Shown piece after piece: positions 23,881 to 32,127 of a stretch of DNA of 64,000 bases (within the stretch, counting starts at the first letter, position 1; the number at the start of each line of letters is the position of its first letter). The position numbers were made by a program, and so were the translations under genes. A model generated the notes under the pieces. That model did not search any database. It saw only the letters and a list, made by a program, of their open reading frames with translations, and was not told the DNA's origin. Source of the DNA: Armatimonadota bacterium. GTDB lineage: Bacteria > Sysuimicrobiota > Sysuimicrobiia > Sysuimicrobiales > Humicultoraceae. The DNA lies in contig JAVKHP010000001.1 in assembly GCA_031459855.1 (NCBI GenBank), forward strand, positions 1,284,059 through 1,348,058, read 5' to 3'.

Positions 23881-24582
23881 ATGTCGTCCCCGCGGCCGCT
23901 GAACGTCACCTTCGATACGAAAGTCCAGGTGCGATTCGCGGTGTCCGAGGCCGCCGTCGGGCGGCGGCTGCCCGCCCCGTGGCGTCCGGCGCCTCCAGCC
24001 GGCGGACCCCACGCCGGCGCCACGGTGGTCGCGGTGTTCTCGGAGGTCCTGCTGCGTCTGGACGCCACTGGCCAGCCGGCACCGGCCGCGCAGACCCGTC
24101 ACCTGGCGATCCTGGCGCCGGCCGCGCACCCGGCCGGCGAGCGCGCGACGTTCCTGCTCGCGATGTGGACCGCGCACCCTCATGGCGTCCCCGGCCCGCT
24201 GGGGCTCGCGCAGCCGGCGGTCGTCCGACATGCGCAGGTGGCGGAGGGCGATGGGGCCGGCGCCACGGGCGAGGAACACTACGAGGTGGCGCCCCGCGAC
24301 GGCGGGCGCGTGCGCCTGGCGCTCCGCTACCGGCGCGGCCTGCCCGAGCACGCTGCCTGGCCCACCGTGCTGCGGTCGGCGGCGGCGCCCACCGTCGCCC
24401 GCCGGTACGAGAACGAGGCGCTGCTGGACGTGGTGCGCAGCGCGCCAGCGGGGGTGGACCGCGTCGCGGAGTTCTCCCTGATCGCGGACCTGCCCGCTCT
24501 GGCCGACCTGCTGGACGGGCGCGAGCGCCTGGTCAGCATCACGACCGTGCCCTGGTTCGTCCGCCGGGAGTACGCGTGCTGA
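23881..24582 (+). CDS. Hypothetical protein
   Basis: A 233-aa protein without recognised domains. Features are an N-terminal PLNVTFDTKVQVRFAVSEAAV, a mid-region ATFLLAMWTAHPHGVPGPLG, and a C-terminal RYENEALLDVVRSAPAGVDRVAEFSLIADLP. The alternating hydrophobic strands with short loops resemble a beta-barrel such as the acetoacetate-decarboxylase-like fold, but no catalytic lysine motif is identified, so this is only an impression. ATG 23881 has no clear SD; TTG 23872 overlapping the upstream small ORF is an alternative. It converges with the aldehyde dehydrogenase. Confidence 0.6.
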   Translation: MSSPRPLNVTFDTKVQVRFAVSEAAVGRRLPAPWRPAPPAGGPHAGATVVAVFSEVLLRLDATGQPAPAAQTRHLAILAPAAHPAGERATFLLAMWTAHPHGVPGPLGLAQPAVVRHAQVAEGDGAGATGEEHYEVAPRDGGRVRLALRYRRGLPEHAAWPTVLRSAAAPTVARRYENEALLDVVRSAPAGVDRVAEFSLIADLPALADLLDGRERLVSITTVPWFVRREYAC

Positions 24583-24630
24583 ACGGGCCGCGCGCCGGCA
24601 CGGTATCCGCGAGGATCACCGCGCCATGCA

Positions 24631-24803
24631 GCTGCTGCAGCCCGACCGGGTTGCGCGGTCGTACCACCCGTGCACGCCTGAAGCCACGTGATGGCCCACG
24701 CGGTGCTGCAGTCCGACCGGGTTGCGCGCGGTCGTACCACCACGCGTACGCCGCACGCCACGTGATGGCCTCACGCTGGTGCTGCGGCCGGCCGGTTGCG
24801 CGG
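24631..24803. repeat. Tandem repeat of about 71-76 bp, 2.4 copies
   Basis: Units begin at about 24633, 24704 and 24780 with TGCTGCAG/TGCTGCGG. Each contains a GACCGGGTTGCGCGG-like core. In copies 1 and 2, CGACC and GGTCG flank that core and can form a hairpin. The units also share a CACGTGATGGCC tail. The block lies between convergent genes and is not convincingly coding. Units have diverged by point changes and small indels, indicating an old duplication. Confidence 0.6.
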
Positions 24804-24837
24804 GGCCCCGAAGCGGCCCGGGGGCGTAGGGTGGACG

Positions 24838-26322
24838 CTACACCGCGATGAAGACGTTCTTCACTTCCGTGTACAGGTCCAGGGCGTGCATGCCCAGCTC
24901 GCGGCCGAACCCGCTCATCTTGAACCCGCCGAACGGCGCTTCCTGGTGCACGCTGTGGTTGCTGTTGATGCTGAGCACGCCGCTGCGGATCGCCTTGGCC
25001 ATCCGCAGGGCGCGGCCGAGGTCGCGCGTCCACACCGACCCCGACAGGCCGTAGGGCGAGTCGTTCACCATGCGGATCACGTCGGCCTCGTCGTCAAAGG
25101 GGATCAGGCAGGCCACCGGCCCGAAGATCTCCTCGCGGCCGACGCGCATCTCGTTGCGCGCGTCGGCCAGCACCGTCGGCAGGAGGAAGGCGCCGGCCGC
25201 CAGGCGCGGGTCGTCGGGCGGGGTGCCACCGTAGGCGACCGTGACGCCCTCGCGGCGTCCCAGCTCGATGTAGCGGAGCACGTGGGCCCGTTGGGCCTGC
25301 GAGACCAGCGGGCCCATCTCGGTGGACGGGTCCAGCGGGTCGCCCACGCGCAGACGGCGCGCGGCATCCACGAACAGGGCGGTGAACCGGTCGTAGACGC
25401 TCCGTTGCACGAAGACGCGGCTGCGGGCGCAGCAGTCCTGCCCCGCGTTGCCGTAGACCGCCAGCGCGCCGCTGGCAGCCGCGCGCTCCAGGTCGGCGTC
25501 GGCGAAGATCACGTTGGGCGACTTCCCGCCCAGTTCCAGCGAGACGCGGGTCATCGTGTCCGCGGCCAGCTTCATGATCTGGATGCCGGTGGTGGTCTCG
25601 CCCGTGAAGGCGACCTTGCCCACCAGCGGGTGCGTGACGATGGCCGCCCCGGTGGTCGCGCCGGGGCCCGTGACCACGTTCAGCACGCCGGGTGGCACGC
25701 CGGCCTCCAGCGCCAGCAGGCCGAGGCGCAGCGCGGTGAGCGGCGTGTACGAGGCCGGTTTGAGGATGACCGTGTTGCCGGTGGCCAGCGCGGGCGCCAC
25801 CTTCCACGAGGCGATGAGGAACGGGAAGTTCCAGGGCACGATCAGCCCCACCACGCCGATGGGCTGGCGCAGCGTGAAGTCCAGGCCGCGGTCGGCCACA
25901 GGGATCGTCTCGCCGAAGTACTTGTTGGCGGCACCGGCGTAGTACTCGAAGCAGCCTGCCGCCGCCTCGATCTCGCTGCGCGCGTCGGCCAGCGTCTTGC
26001 CGCCCTGCCGCACCTCCAGCACCGCGAGCTCTTCGGCGTGGCGGCGGATCGCGTCCGCCAGCCGCAGCAGCACACGGCCCCGGTCGGTGGCGCTGCGGTC
26101 CGCCCAGCGGCCGTCCTCGAACGCCTGCCAGGCCACCTGCGCGGCCCGGTCCACGTCCTGGGGCCCGCCCTGGGGCACCTCGGCCACGACGGTCCCGGTG
26201 GCGGGATCGACGACCTCGAACGTCTGGCCGTCCAGCGCGGGCACGGTCTCGCCGCCGATGACCATGGACATGGCCAGGCGCTGGATGCTCTGTCGTGTGC
26301 TCTGCGATGCGTCCATGTGCAT
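24838..26322 (-). CDS. NAD(P)-dependent aldehyde dehydrogenase
   Basis: This 494-aa ALDH superfamily enzyme has the PWNFPFLIASWK segment, LELGGKSPNVIF with the catalytic Glu, and GNAGQDCCARSRVFVQ with the nucleophilic Cys. Near the C-terminus it shows EIFGPVACLIPFDDEADVI. Length and motifs are complete. The closest general resemblance is to betaine-aldehyde/gamma-aminobutyraldehyde-type dehydrogenases. That would fit a quaternary-amine theme elsewhere in the window, but no diagnostic residue proves it. It diverges from the glutamine amidotransferase gene across 224 bp. Confidence 0.9.
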   Translation of the reverse strand: MHMDASQSTRQSIQRLAMSMVIGGETVPALDGQTFEVVDPATGTVVAEVPQGGPQDVDRAAQVAWQAFEDGRWADRSATDRGRVLLRLADAIRRHAEELAVLEVRQGGKTLADARSEIEAAAGCFEYYAGAANKYFGETIPVADRGLDFTLRQPIGVVGLIVPWNFPFLIASWKVAPALATGNTVILKPASYTPLTALRLGLLALEAGVPPGVLNVVTGPGATTGAAIVTHPLVGKVAFTGETTTGIQIMKLAADTMTRVSLELGGKSPNVIFADADLERAAASGALAVYGNAGQDCCARSRVFVQRSVYDRFTALFVDAARRLRVGDPLDPSTEMGPLVSQAQRAHVLRYIELGRREGVTVAYGGTPPDDPRLAAGAFLLPTVLADARNEMRVGREEIFGPVACLIPFDDEADVIRMVNDSPYGLSGSVWTRDLGRALRMAKAIRSGVLSINSNHSVHQEAPFGGFKMSGFGRELGMHALDLYTEVKNVFIAV

Positions 26323-26546
26323 GCCTCCCGGGGTCTTGGGGGACAGTTCCCTGTCCGGTCTGCCACACCCTGCGCGGTGGGACCAGAGGCCCCGGCGCGC
26401 CTCACCGACGGCGGAATCCCTCCCGGGCTCCGGTCCGTCCCAGGCCCCCGCGCCAGCGCCGGCGCCACGCGGTACAATGCGGCCATGGACCGGTTGCGCC
26501 GTCCGGGCGGGTCCCCGAACCGTCCGATGGCATGGAGGAGGGATCG

Positions 26547-27413
26547 ATGTCGCTACGCCTGTGCGTGATCAACGGGTATCCCGCGCCCAACCGTGAGGTG
26601 CTGCGCCAGGCCGGGCACTGCAGCGCCGACGAGATGTACGTGTGGGCGTTCCGCACGCTGGCGCCGGAGGCCCGACTCGACGTGCTCTACCTGGCCGACC
26701 TGGACGTCCCCGTGCCCGACGACGACTGGATCGTGGGCTACGACGCCTTCCTGTGGACCGGGTCGAACCTGACGATCTACGAGGACGACCCCCGCGTGCA
26801 GCGCCAGATCGCGTTCTGTCGACGCATCTTCGAGGTGGGGCGACCCCAGTGGGGCAGCTGCTGGGGCGTGCAGCTGGCGGCGGTGGCGGCGGGCGGCGAG
26901 GTGCGCAAGAACCCGCGCGGCCGCGAGATGGCCATCGCCCGCAAGATCCACCTGACGCCCGAAGGCCGCGCCCACCCCATGTACCAGGGGAAGCCCGAGG
27001 TCTTCGACGGGTTCATCTCGCACCTGGACGAGGTCACCCGCATCCCCGAGGGCGGCACGCTGCTGGCCACCAACGCGCACACGCGGGTGCAGGCGCTGGA
27101 GGTCCGGTGGGGCCGTGGCGTCTTCTGGGCCACCCAGTACCACCCCGAGTACGACCTGACGCAGATGACCCGGCTGCTCGTGGCCCGCGGCGAGGCCCTG
27201 ATCAAGGAAGGCTTCTTCGCCGACCGCGCCGCGCTGGACCACCGCGTCGCCCGCATGGAGGCCCTGGCCCGCGATCCGTCGCGCAAGGACCTGCGCTGGG
27301 ACCTGGCGATCGACGACGACCTGCTCGACGAGCGCATTCGCCTGACCGAACTGCGCAACTGGGTGCACGCGCTGGTGCTCCCCTCGGTCGGTCGGCGGCT
27401 GGAGCGGGTCTAG
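26547..27413 (+). CDS. Class I glutamine amidotransferase
   Basis: The 288-aa protein has the class I GATase triad: Cys105 in WGSCWGVQLAA, and His199/Glu201 in TQYHPEYDL. It lacks a fused synthetase domain and carries a C-terminal extension of about 80 residues rich in Arg/Asp. It may hydrolyse a gamma-glutamyl amide (as PuuD or GATase1-like proteins do) or feed ammonia to an unidentified partner. ATG 26547 has a strong GGAGGAGGG SD. The divergent aldehyde dehydrogenase is a plausible functional neighbour in polyamine-like catabolism, which is only an inference. Confidence 0.85.
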   Translation: MSLRLCVINGYPAPNREVLRQAGHCSADEMYVWAFRTLAPEARLDVLYLADLDVPVPDDDWIVGYDAFLWTGSNLTIYEDDPRVQRQIAFCRRIFEVGRPQWGSCWGVQLAAVAAGGEVRKNPRGREMAIARKIHLTPEGRAHPMYQGKPEVFDGFISHLDEVTRIPEGGTLLATNAHTRVQALEVRWGRGVFWATQYHPEYDLTQMTRLLVARGEALIKEGFFADRAALDHRVARMEALARDPSRKDLRWDLAIDDDLLDERIRLTELRNWVHALVLPSVGRRLERV

Positions 27414-27462
27414 CGGCGACGCGACACGCCGGCTCCTGCGCTCCGTGGGGGTCGAGGACCGT

Positions 27463-27494
27463 GCCCGGCCAACGGCGTCGGCGACGGGCCGGGC
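27463..27494. terminator. Hairpin between convergent GATase and PHP genes
   Basis: GCCCGGCC (27463-27470) and GGCCGGGC (27487-27494) are perfect 8-bp arms with a 16-base loop, 50 bp after the GATase stop and 64 bp from the PHP gene stop on the other strand. No T-tract is present. Confidence 0.35.
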
Positions 27495-27557
27495 GCAGGA
27501 TCACGGCGACCGGAGAGACGGAGAACGGCCAGGGCCGACGGGCAGGCAGCTGCGGCG

Positions 27558-28463
27558 TCATAGAAACCACGGCTGCGTCCAGGCCAGCCCGCCGTTCGAG
27601 GAGGACACCCGCGCGCGCACGTACCCCTCGTCGCCTGTCGGACGGTACCGCGCCTGGAGGCCGTGGACGACGGCGAGCGTCGCGCCGCCGCGGCCGATGA
27701 AGCGGGTGGTGTACGCGAAGTCGCGCTCGGGTGCGATCTCCACGACCAGCAGGTCGCCGTCGCGCGTGACCACGTCCAGCGTGACCTCGGTGGAGGCGTA
27801 GAACTGCCCCTGGGCCATGGCGGCCAGCAGGGCCGCCGGCGTGCAGGCCGGCGCGCGGACCACGATCCACGCCCGGCCGGGTGGGGAGCAGTGGCCCCAC
27901 CACTCCCGCCGCCAGTGGTGCGCGTCGTCGGCCGCGACGCCGAAGACGCGCCGTCCGGCCGCCAGGAGTCGATCCCAGAGGGCCTCGACGCTGGGACGGC
28001 CGCCGCCCCCGCAGTTGTTGCAGTCGCTGCTGGCGTTGTAGATCTCCAGCAGTGCCCAGCCCTGGGTGGCACGGAGCGCCGCCTCGTCGAGCGCCCAGCG
28101 GTAGTTCGGATGGTTGACCTGCGGCATGCCGCCGGCTTCCCGCACCGCGTCCACCGCCGCCTGCAACGTGGCCGCCACCGTGGGGCCAGCTGCGGCGCGC
28201 GGCAGGCGCGTACAGCTCAGGGCGTTGACGTGCACCGGCCGCCCCTGGCTGCTCAGGCTCACCTCGCACCCTGGGACGAGCAGCAGCCGGTGCCGCCTGG
28301 CGTTCCAGCCCTCGACGTCGGTGACACGATCGTGGTCGGTGACGACCACGAAGTCCCAGCCGTGGGCTTCGTACCAGGCAGCGACCTCCTCCAGCGGCGC
28401 GTCGCCGTCGGAACGGTCGGTGTGCGTGTGGGTGTTGCCCTTCCACCAACGGCCGTCGGTCAT
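27558..28463 (-). CDS. PHP-domain phosphoesterase-like protein
   Basis: The 301-aa protein begins with the PHP motif THTHTDRSDGDAPLEEV (residues 11-27), then FVVVTDHDRV with the second metal-ligand cluster, VPGCEVSL, and NHPNYRW. PHP proteins are polynuclear-metal phosphoesterases; members include histidinol phosphatase, polymerase proofreading domains and nucleotide phosphatases. A later DDAHHW completes the metal site. The C-terminal 100 residues form a beta-sandwich-like extension. ATG 28463 is preferred since the PHP motif starts immediately. A nested hairpin lies 11 bases upstream of the start. Confidence 0.85.
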   Translation of the reverse strand: MTDGRWWKGNTHTHTDRSDGDAPLEEVAAWYEAHGWDFVVVTDHDRVTDVEGWNARRHRLLLVPGCEVSLSSQGRPVHVNALSCTRLPRAAAGPTVAATLQAAVDAVREAGGMPQVNHPNYRWALDEAALRATQGWALLEIYNASSDCNNCGGGGRPSVEALWDRLLAAGRRVFGVAADDAHHWRREWWGHCSPPGRAWIVVRAPACTPAALLAAMAQGQFYASTEVTLDVVTRDGDLLVVEIAPERDFAYTTRFIGRGGATLAVVHGLQARYRPTGDEGYVRARVSSSNGGLAWTQPWFL

Positions 28464-28473
28464 GGTCTCGCTA

Positions 28474-28511
28474 CACGCTGATGCGTGGGAACACGCCCGT
28501 ACATCAGCGTG
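28474..28511 (-). promoter_or_regulatory. Nested stem-loop in the leader of the PHP gene
   Basis: CACGCTGATG (28474-28483) pairs perfectly with CATCAGCGTG (28502-28511). Inside, CGTG and CACG form a second stem with a 4-base loop. As RNA of the PHP transcript this 38-base structure ends 10 bases before the start codon, so it could control ribosome access. Confidence 0.5.
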
Positions 28512-28523
28512 CGGCTTCCCTCC

Positions 28524-28545
28524 TCCAATTCTTCGAATCATTGGA
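28524..28545. promoter_or_regulatory. 22-bp dyad, operator candidate
   Basis: TCCAAT and ATTGGA flank a central TTCGAA, with only two mismatched dinucleotides between them, giving 18 of 22 symmetric positions. It lies about 60 bp upstream of the PHP gene in an AT-richer patch and fits a dimeric repressor site. Confidence 0.45.
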
Positions 28546-28685
28546 CGGCGGACGCCAGCAGGCCCCGCCGTTCCAGAGGTCGAGCACGAACGGACGAGTG
28601 GGCCATCTGCAGGGGCCCGCGCCTGGCCCGGCGTGACCGGATGGACGAGTGCCGCCTCCGCCGACGAGGCCATTCACGCAGCGGT

Positions 28686-29993
28686 TCAGACATCCGACCC
28701 GGGGTCTCCTGCAGGTGCCGCAGCGGGCGGGACGGTGGCCGCCCGCAGGCGCGTCGGTGCCAGGGCCACCAGGCCCACCAGCGGGCCCAGCGCCAGCAGC
28801 CCGAACGCCAGCCCCCACCGCGTCGCCGTCGTCAGGCTCAGGCGGGCGCCGGCCTCCAGCACCACGCCGACCGCGGCCGGGGACGCCGCCGTGGCCGCCC
28901 ACCCCAGCAGCATCTGCACCGCGAACGCGCCGCCCAGCGACCGCGCGGGCACGACCTCCATGAGCGCCGCGGAGTACGCCGGCGAGTCGGCCAGGCTGAC
29001 CGTACCGTACAGCAACGCGGCGGCGGCGATCACCGCCACCGGCGCCGCCACCAGCCATCCGAAGCCCAGCGAGCAGATCAGGCTGATGGCAAGCATGCCC
29101 CTGGCCGCTCGCACACGGCCCAGCCTGTCGGCCAGACGCCCGCCGCCGACCGCGCCCACCGCGCCGCCGGCGCCGATCGCCGCAGCCGCCAGCACCCCAC
29201 CCCAGGCCAGCACGGCGCGGTCGCCCTGGTCCCGGAGCTCGAGCGCGGCGACCATGAACGGCGCCAGCCACGTCCACAGGCCGAACAGCTCCCAGTTGTG
29301 GCCCGTGTACGCCAGGATCACCCGGCGGGCCGCCGCGTTGCCCAGCACGTCGCGGGCGTAGCGCGACAACGCCGCCGGGCCCGGGGGTGCCGACAGCGGC
29401 ACAGTTGGCACCCCGCCCGCCATGACCAGCGCGCCCAGCAGCTCCAGCGCGCCCACGGCCGCCATCGTCGCCCGCCAGCCGATCCGCGGCACCAGCACGC
29501 CGGCGTAGACGAGCGGCAGCGCGTAGGCCGCCACGATGACCGCGATGAAGATGCCGGTGGCCGTACCCCGCGCGGCCCCGGGCACCGTGTCGGCGATCTG
29601 CTTGAGGGCGGGCAGGTAGAGGCCACCCATCACGACGCCCACCAGCACCCGCAGCGCCAACCCCGTGGAGACGTCGTGCGCCGCGGCGGCGAAGACCAGG
29701 TCGCCGAGTCCGACCAGGGCGGCGGCCATGGCCATGACGGGCTTGCTCTGGACGCGGTCGAGCAGGAAGCCGATCGCCACGTACGCGGCCAGCGTGCCCA
29801 GCTGGAAGCCACCCAGGATCAGGCCGGCCTGCGCGGCCGACAGGCGCCACTCGACGCTCAACACCGGGATCAGCGCCGAGAACACCAGGCCGGTCTGGTG
29901 GCCGAGGAACTGACCCGCGCACAGGGCCACGAAACCGGGTACCCACGCTCGGTCCCCGGCGCCGACGCTGGTGCGGTCTCGTGGTTCACCCAT
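28686..29993 (-). CDS. Major facilitator superfamily transporter
   Basis: This 435-aa integral membrane protein has about twelve hydrophobic helices. MFS landmarks are a loop 2-3 motif GFLLDRVQSKPVMAMAA, an ALRVLVGVVMGGLYLPA helix and a symmetric GGRLADRLGRVRAARGM loop in the second half. The substrate is not predictable. ATG 29993 lies inside the upstream kinase gene (8-bp overlap), indicating coupling with the choline-kinase-like protein. A choline or amino-alcohol substrate is conceivable from this pairing but unsupported by motif. Confidence 0.88.
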   Translation of the reverse strand: MGEPRDRTSVGAGDRAWVPGFVALCAGQFLGHQTGLVFSALIPVLSVEWRLSAAQAGLILGGFQLGTLAAYVAIGFLLDRVQSKPVMAMAAALVGLGDLVFAAAAHDVSTGLALRVLVGVVMGGLYLPALKQIADTVPGAARGTATGIFIAVIVAAYALPLVYAGVLVPRIGWRATMAAVGALELLGALVMAGGVPTVPLSAPPGPAALSRYARDVLGNAAARRVILAYTGHNWELFGLWTWLAPFMVAALELRDQGDRAVLAWGGVLAAAAIGAGGAVGAVGGGRLADRLGRVRAARGMLAISLICSLGFGWLVAAPVAVIAAAALLYGTVSLADSPAYSAALMEVVPARSLGGAFAVQMLLGWAATAASPAAVGVVLEAGARLSLTTATRWGLAFGLLALGPLVGLVALAPTRLRAATVPPAAAPAGDPGSDV

Positions 29994-30930
29994 GGCGGGC
30001 CTGCAGCAGCCACTGGGGCAGCCGGGGGTCACGCAGTCCCTCCCGGTAGCGCGCCAAGTGCGCCTCGGCCGCAGCCATGAAGTCGGGCCTGCCCCCAGGC
30101 GGCGCCTGCGGCAGCGTCTGCGCCGCCAGGTACCACGCAGCGTCGCGCATCTGGGCGACCAGGCGCATGAGCTGCAGGCGTGCGACACCACCCGGCGTCG
30201 CCTCGCCGAAGTAGGCCTGGAGCAGTGCCGCATCGGCGGCGTCGTCGGGCGCGTGGTAGATGGCGAAAGTGGCCAGGTCGAAGTACGGGTCGCCGGTGCC
30301 CGCGTACTCCCAGTCGACGATCCAGACACGCTCGCCGTCGTCGACGAGGTTGGCGCCCCAGAGGTCGTTGTGGCAGGGGGCCAGGCGCGGGGCGGGCTCG
30401 AGGGCGTTGGCGATCTTTGCCAGATGCGAGGTCAGCACCGGCAGGTCGGCAGGGAGCGGGATACCGCCTGCCCGGGCGACGCGCAGGTACGCCGCGATCG
30501 TCCCGGTGGGCGAGAACCGCGCACCCGCAGGCGGACGCAGCGCGTGGTAGCGGCGGATGGCCGCGACGACGCGCTGCACGACGTCTGGGGATGCGGGCTC
30601 GCCGGGGGCCAGCGTGCGGCCCGGCACGTACCGGGTGACCATCAGTCCGGCCTCGGGCCGGACGTGCACAACCGCTGGCGCCACCCCGGCGCGGCTCGCT
30701 GCCAGCGCGCAGGCGCGTTCCCGCCGGCGGTCGATCCCCAGGGCCTCGGCGCCCGAGATGGCCAGCCGTGCCACGAACGTCTGGCTGTCGGCGTCCACCC
30801 GGAAGGTGCGGTTGGTGAGGCCGCCAGGCAGCGGCGTGATGCGCACCGCGGCGGCGGTTCGCCAGGCGGGGATGCCCTCCAGCGTGCGCACGACGTCGTC
30901 GGTCAGGTCGTGCGCGTCCGACACGCCCAT
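29986..30930 (-). CDS. Choline kinase/LicA-like phosphotransferase
   Basis: The 314-aa aminoglycoside-phosphotransferase-fold kinase has the ATP-loop region LPGGLTNRTFRV, the catalytic PCHNDLWGANLVDDG (HxDxxxxN) and the Mg-binding VDWEYAGTGDPYFDLA. The HNDLWGANL and DWEYAG motifs are those of choline/ethanolamine kinases and LicA. A likely reaction is ATP-dependent phosphorylation of choline, ethanolamine or a related amino alcohol. ATG 30930 has a GGAAGG SD 5 bases upstream and is preferred to ATG 30975. It overlaps the MFS gene. Confidence 0.85.
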   Translation of the reverse strand: MGVSDAHDLTDDVVRTLEGIPAWRTAAAVRITPLPGGLTNRTFRVDADSQTFVARLAISGAEALGIDRRRERACALAASRAGVAPAVVHVRPEAGLMVTRYVPGRTLAPGEPASPDVVQRVVAAIRRYHALRPPAGARFSPTGTIAAYLRVARAGGIPLPADLPVLTSHLAKIANALEPAPRLAPCHNDLWGANLVDDGERVWIVDWEYAGTGDPYFDLATFAIYHAPDDAADAALLQAYFGEATPGGVARLQLMRLVAQMRDAAWYLAAQTLPQAPPGGRPDFMAAAEAHLARYREGLRDPRLPQWLLQARHG

Positions 30931-31012
30931 CGGTCCTTCCGGTACCGGGATCCCGCGGTCAGCGCCCGATCGCACCGCCCCGGCGCATCCGTCCGGTACG
31001 TCCCCCGCGCGC

Positions 31013-31291
31013 TCATTCCCGTGCTGCCGCTCGGTACGCGTCGAACTGCGCTTCCAGCTCCGCAGCCACCGCGGCGGCGACGGCCTCGGGCGTCCCGTCC
31101 CGCTCCAGTTCAGGCCCGACCCGCCAGCCCTGCAGGTACGCGTCGGTCCCGGTCATCCCCTGGCGCATCGCGACCGCGTCGATGAGCGCCTGGAATCGGG
31201 CATCCAGGGGACGCCGCACCCGGCCCGTCGCGTCGAACGCCTCGACCTGCGCCGGGATCGTCTGCCAGTAGGTGATGCGGTAGCGCGCCAT
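31013..31291 (-). CDS. 'Virulence factor' family small protein
   Basis: This 92-aa protein has the pattern RYRITYWQTIPAQVEAFD at the N-terminus and a helical C-terminal half, resembling the short 'virulence factor' family found beside MttB-type methyltransferase and corrinoid-protein genes. Its biochemical role is unknown; the family name does not imply pathogenesis. It is the last gene of the corrinoid operon, 145 bp after the corrinoid protein gene. Linkage rather than motif supports a role in one-carbon transfer. Confidence 0.65.
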   Translation of the reverse strand: MARYRITYWQTIPAQVEAFDATGRVRRPLDARFQALIDAVAMRQGMTGTDAYLQGWRVGPELERDGTPEAVAAAVAAELEAQFDAYRAAARE

Positions 31292-31436
31292 GGTGTCTTG
31301 CGCTCCGTGGTCCCGTACCCCCGCCCGCTGTGGGCGCCGCCGCGCGGCGGTCCTCCGGCGCATTGACCCGCGCCCGTGATGCCGTGCCCTGCGCGCTATC
31401 GCAGCGGCGATGTCGCCGCAGCCTGGCAGGCCGCGG

Positions 31437-32108
31437 CTACCCCCGGCCAGCAGCGCGCATCTGCTCGGTGAACCGGATCGCCAGGTTGACGCCGTCCTGG
31501 GCGGTCTCGCCGTAGCCGTCGGCGGCGATCTTGCGCGCGAACGCCTCGGTCACCGGCCCGCCGCCCACCAGGATGGTGTGCCGCTCACGGATGCCGCGGG
31601 CCTCGAAGAACTCGATCACCTCGCGCATCGACGGCATCGTGGTGGTCATCAACGCCGAGAGCCCCACGATGTGCGCACCAGTCTCCTCCGCCTTCTCGAC
31701 GAACTTGCCTGGGTGCACGTTCACGCCCAGGTTGTGCACCTCGAAGCCGGCCACCTTGAGCAGCGTGCCGAACAGGTCCTTGCCGATGGAGTGCACGTCG
31801 CCCTTCACCGTGCCGATCACCGCCACGCCGCGCTTCTGGTGGGCGGTGCCCTGGGCCAGGATCGCCGGTTCCAGGACCTTCATCGCCTCCAGGAAGACCT
31901 TGGCGGCCATCATCAGCTCGGGCAGGAAGATCTCCATGGCCTGGAACTTCTCGCCGATGATGGCGATGCCGGGCGAGAGGCCCTCGTCGATCAGGCGCAG
32001 CGGGGGCACGCCCTGGGCCAGGCCCTGCTGCACCAGCGCCACGCCGCGCTCGGCGTCGTAGTCCAGTACGGCCTGCTTCAAGCCCTCCAGGAGGGCGGTC
32101 GCGTCCAT
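31437..32108 (-). CDS. Corrinoid (B12-binding) methyl-carrier protein
   Basis: This 223-aa protein of the MtbC/MttC/MtaC group has an N-terminal helical cap (residues 1-88) and a Rossmann B12 domain. The cobalt-ligating base-off motif is complete: DVHSIG at 104-109 (His106 lower ligand), SAL at 151-153 and GGG at 182-184. It carries the methyl-Co(III) group between the MttB-like methyltransferase and a pterin or thiol acceptor. A strong GGAGGT SD precedes ATG 32108. It lies 19 bp after the mttB-like stop and is certainly co-transcribed with it. Confidence 0.93.
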   Translation of the reverse strand: MDATALLEGLKQAVLDYDAERGVALVQQGLAQGVPPLRLIDEGLSPGIAIIGEKFQAMEIFLPELMMAAKVFLEAMKVLEPAILAQGTAHQKRGVAVIGTVKGDVHSIGKDLFGTLLKVAGFEVHNLGVNVHPGKFVEKAEETGAHIVGLSALMTTTMPSMREVIEFFEARGIRERHTILVGGGPVTEAFARKIAADGYGETAQDGVNLAIRFTEQMRAAGRG

Positions 32109-32127
32109 CCATCGACCTCCGGTGTGG

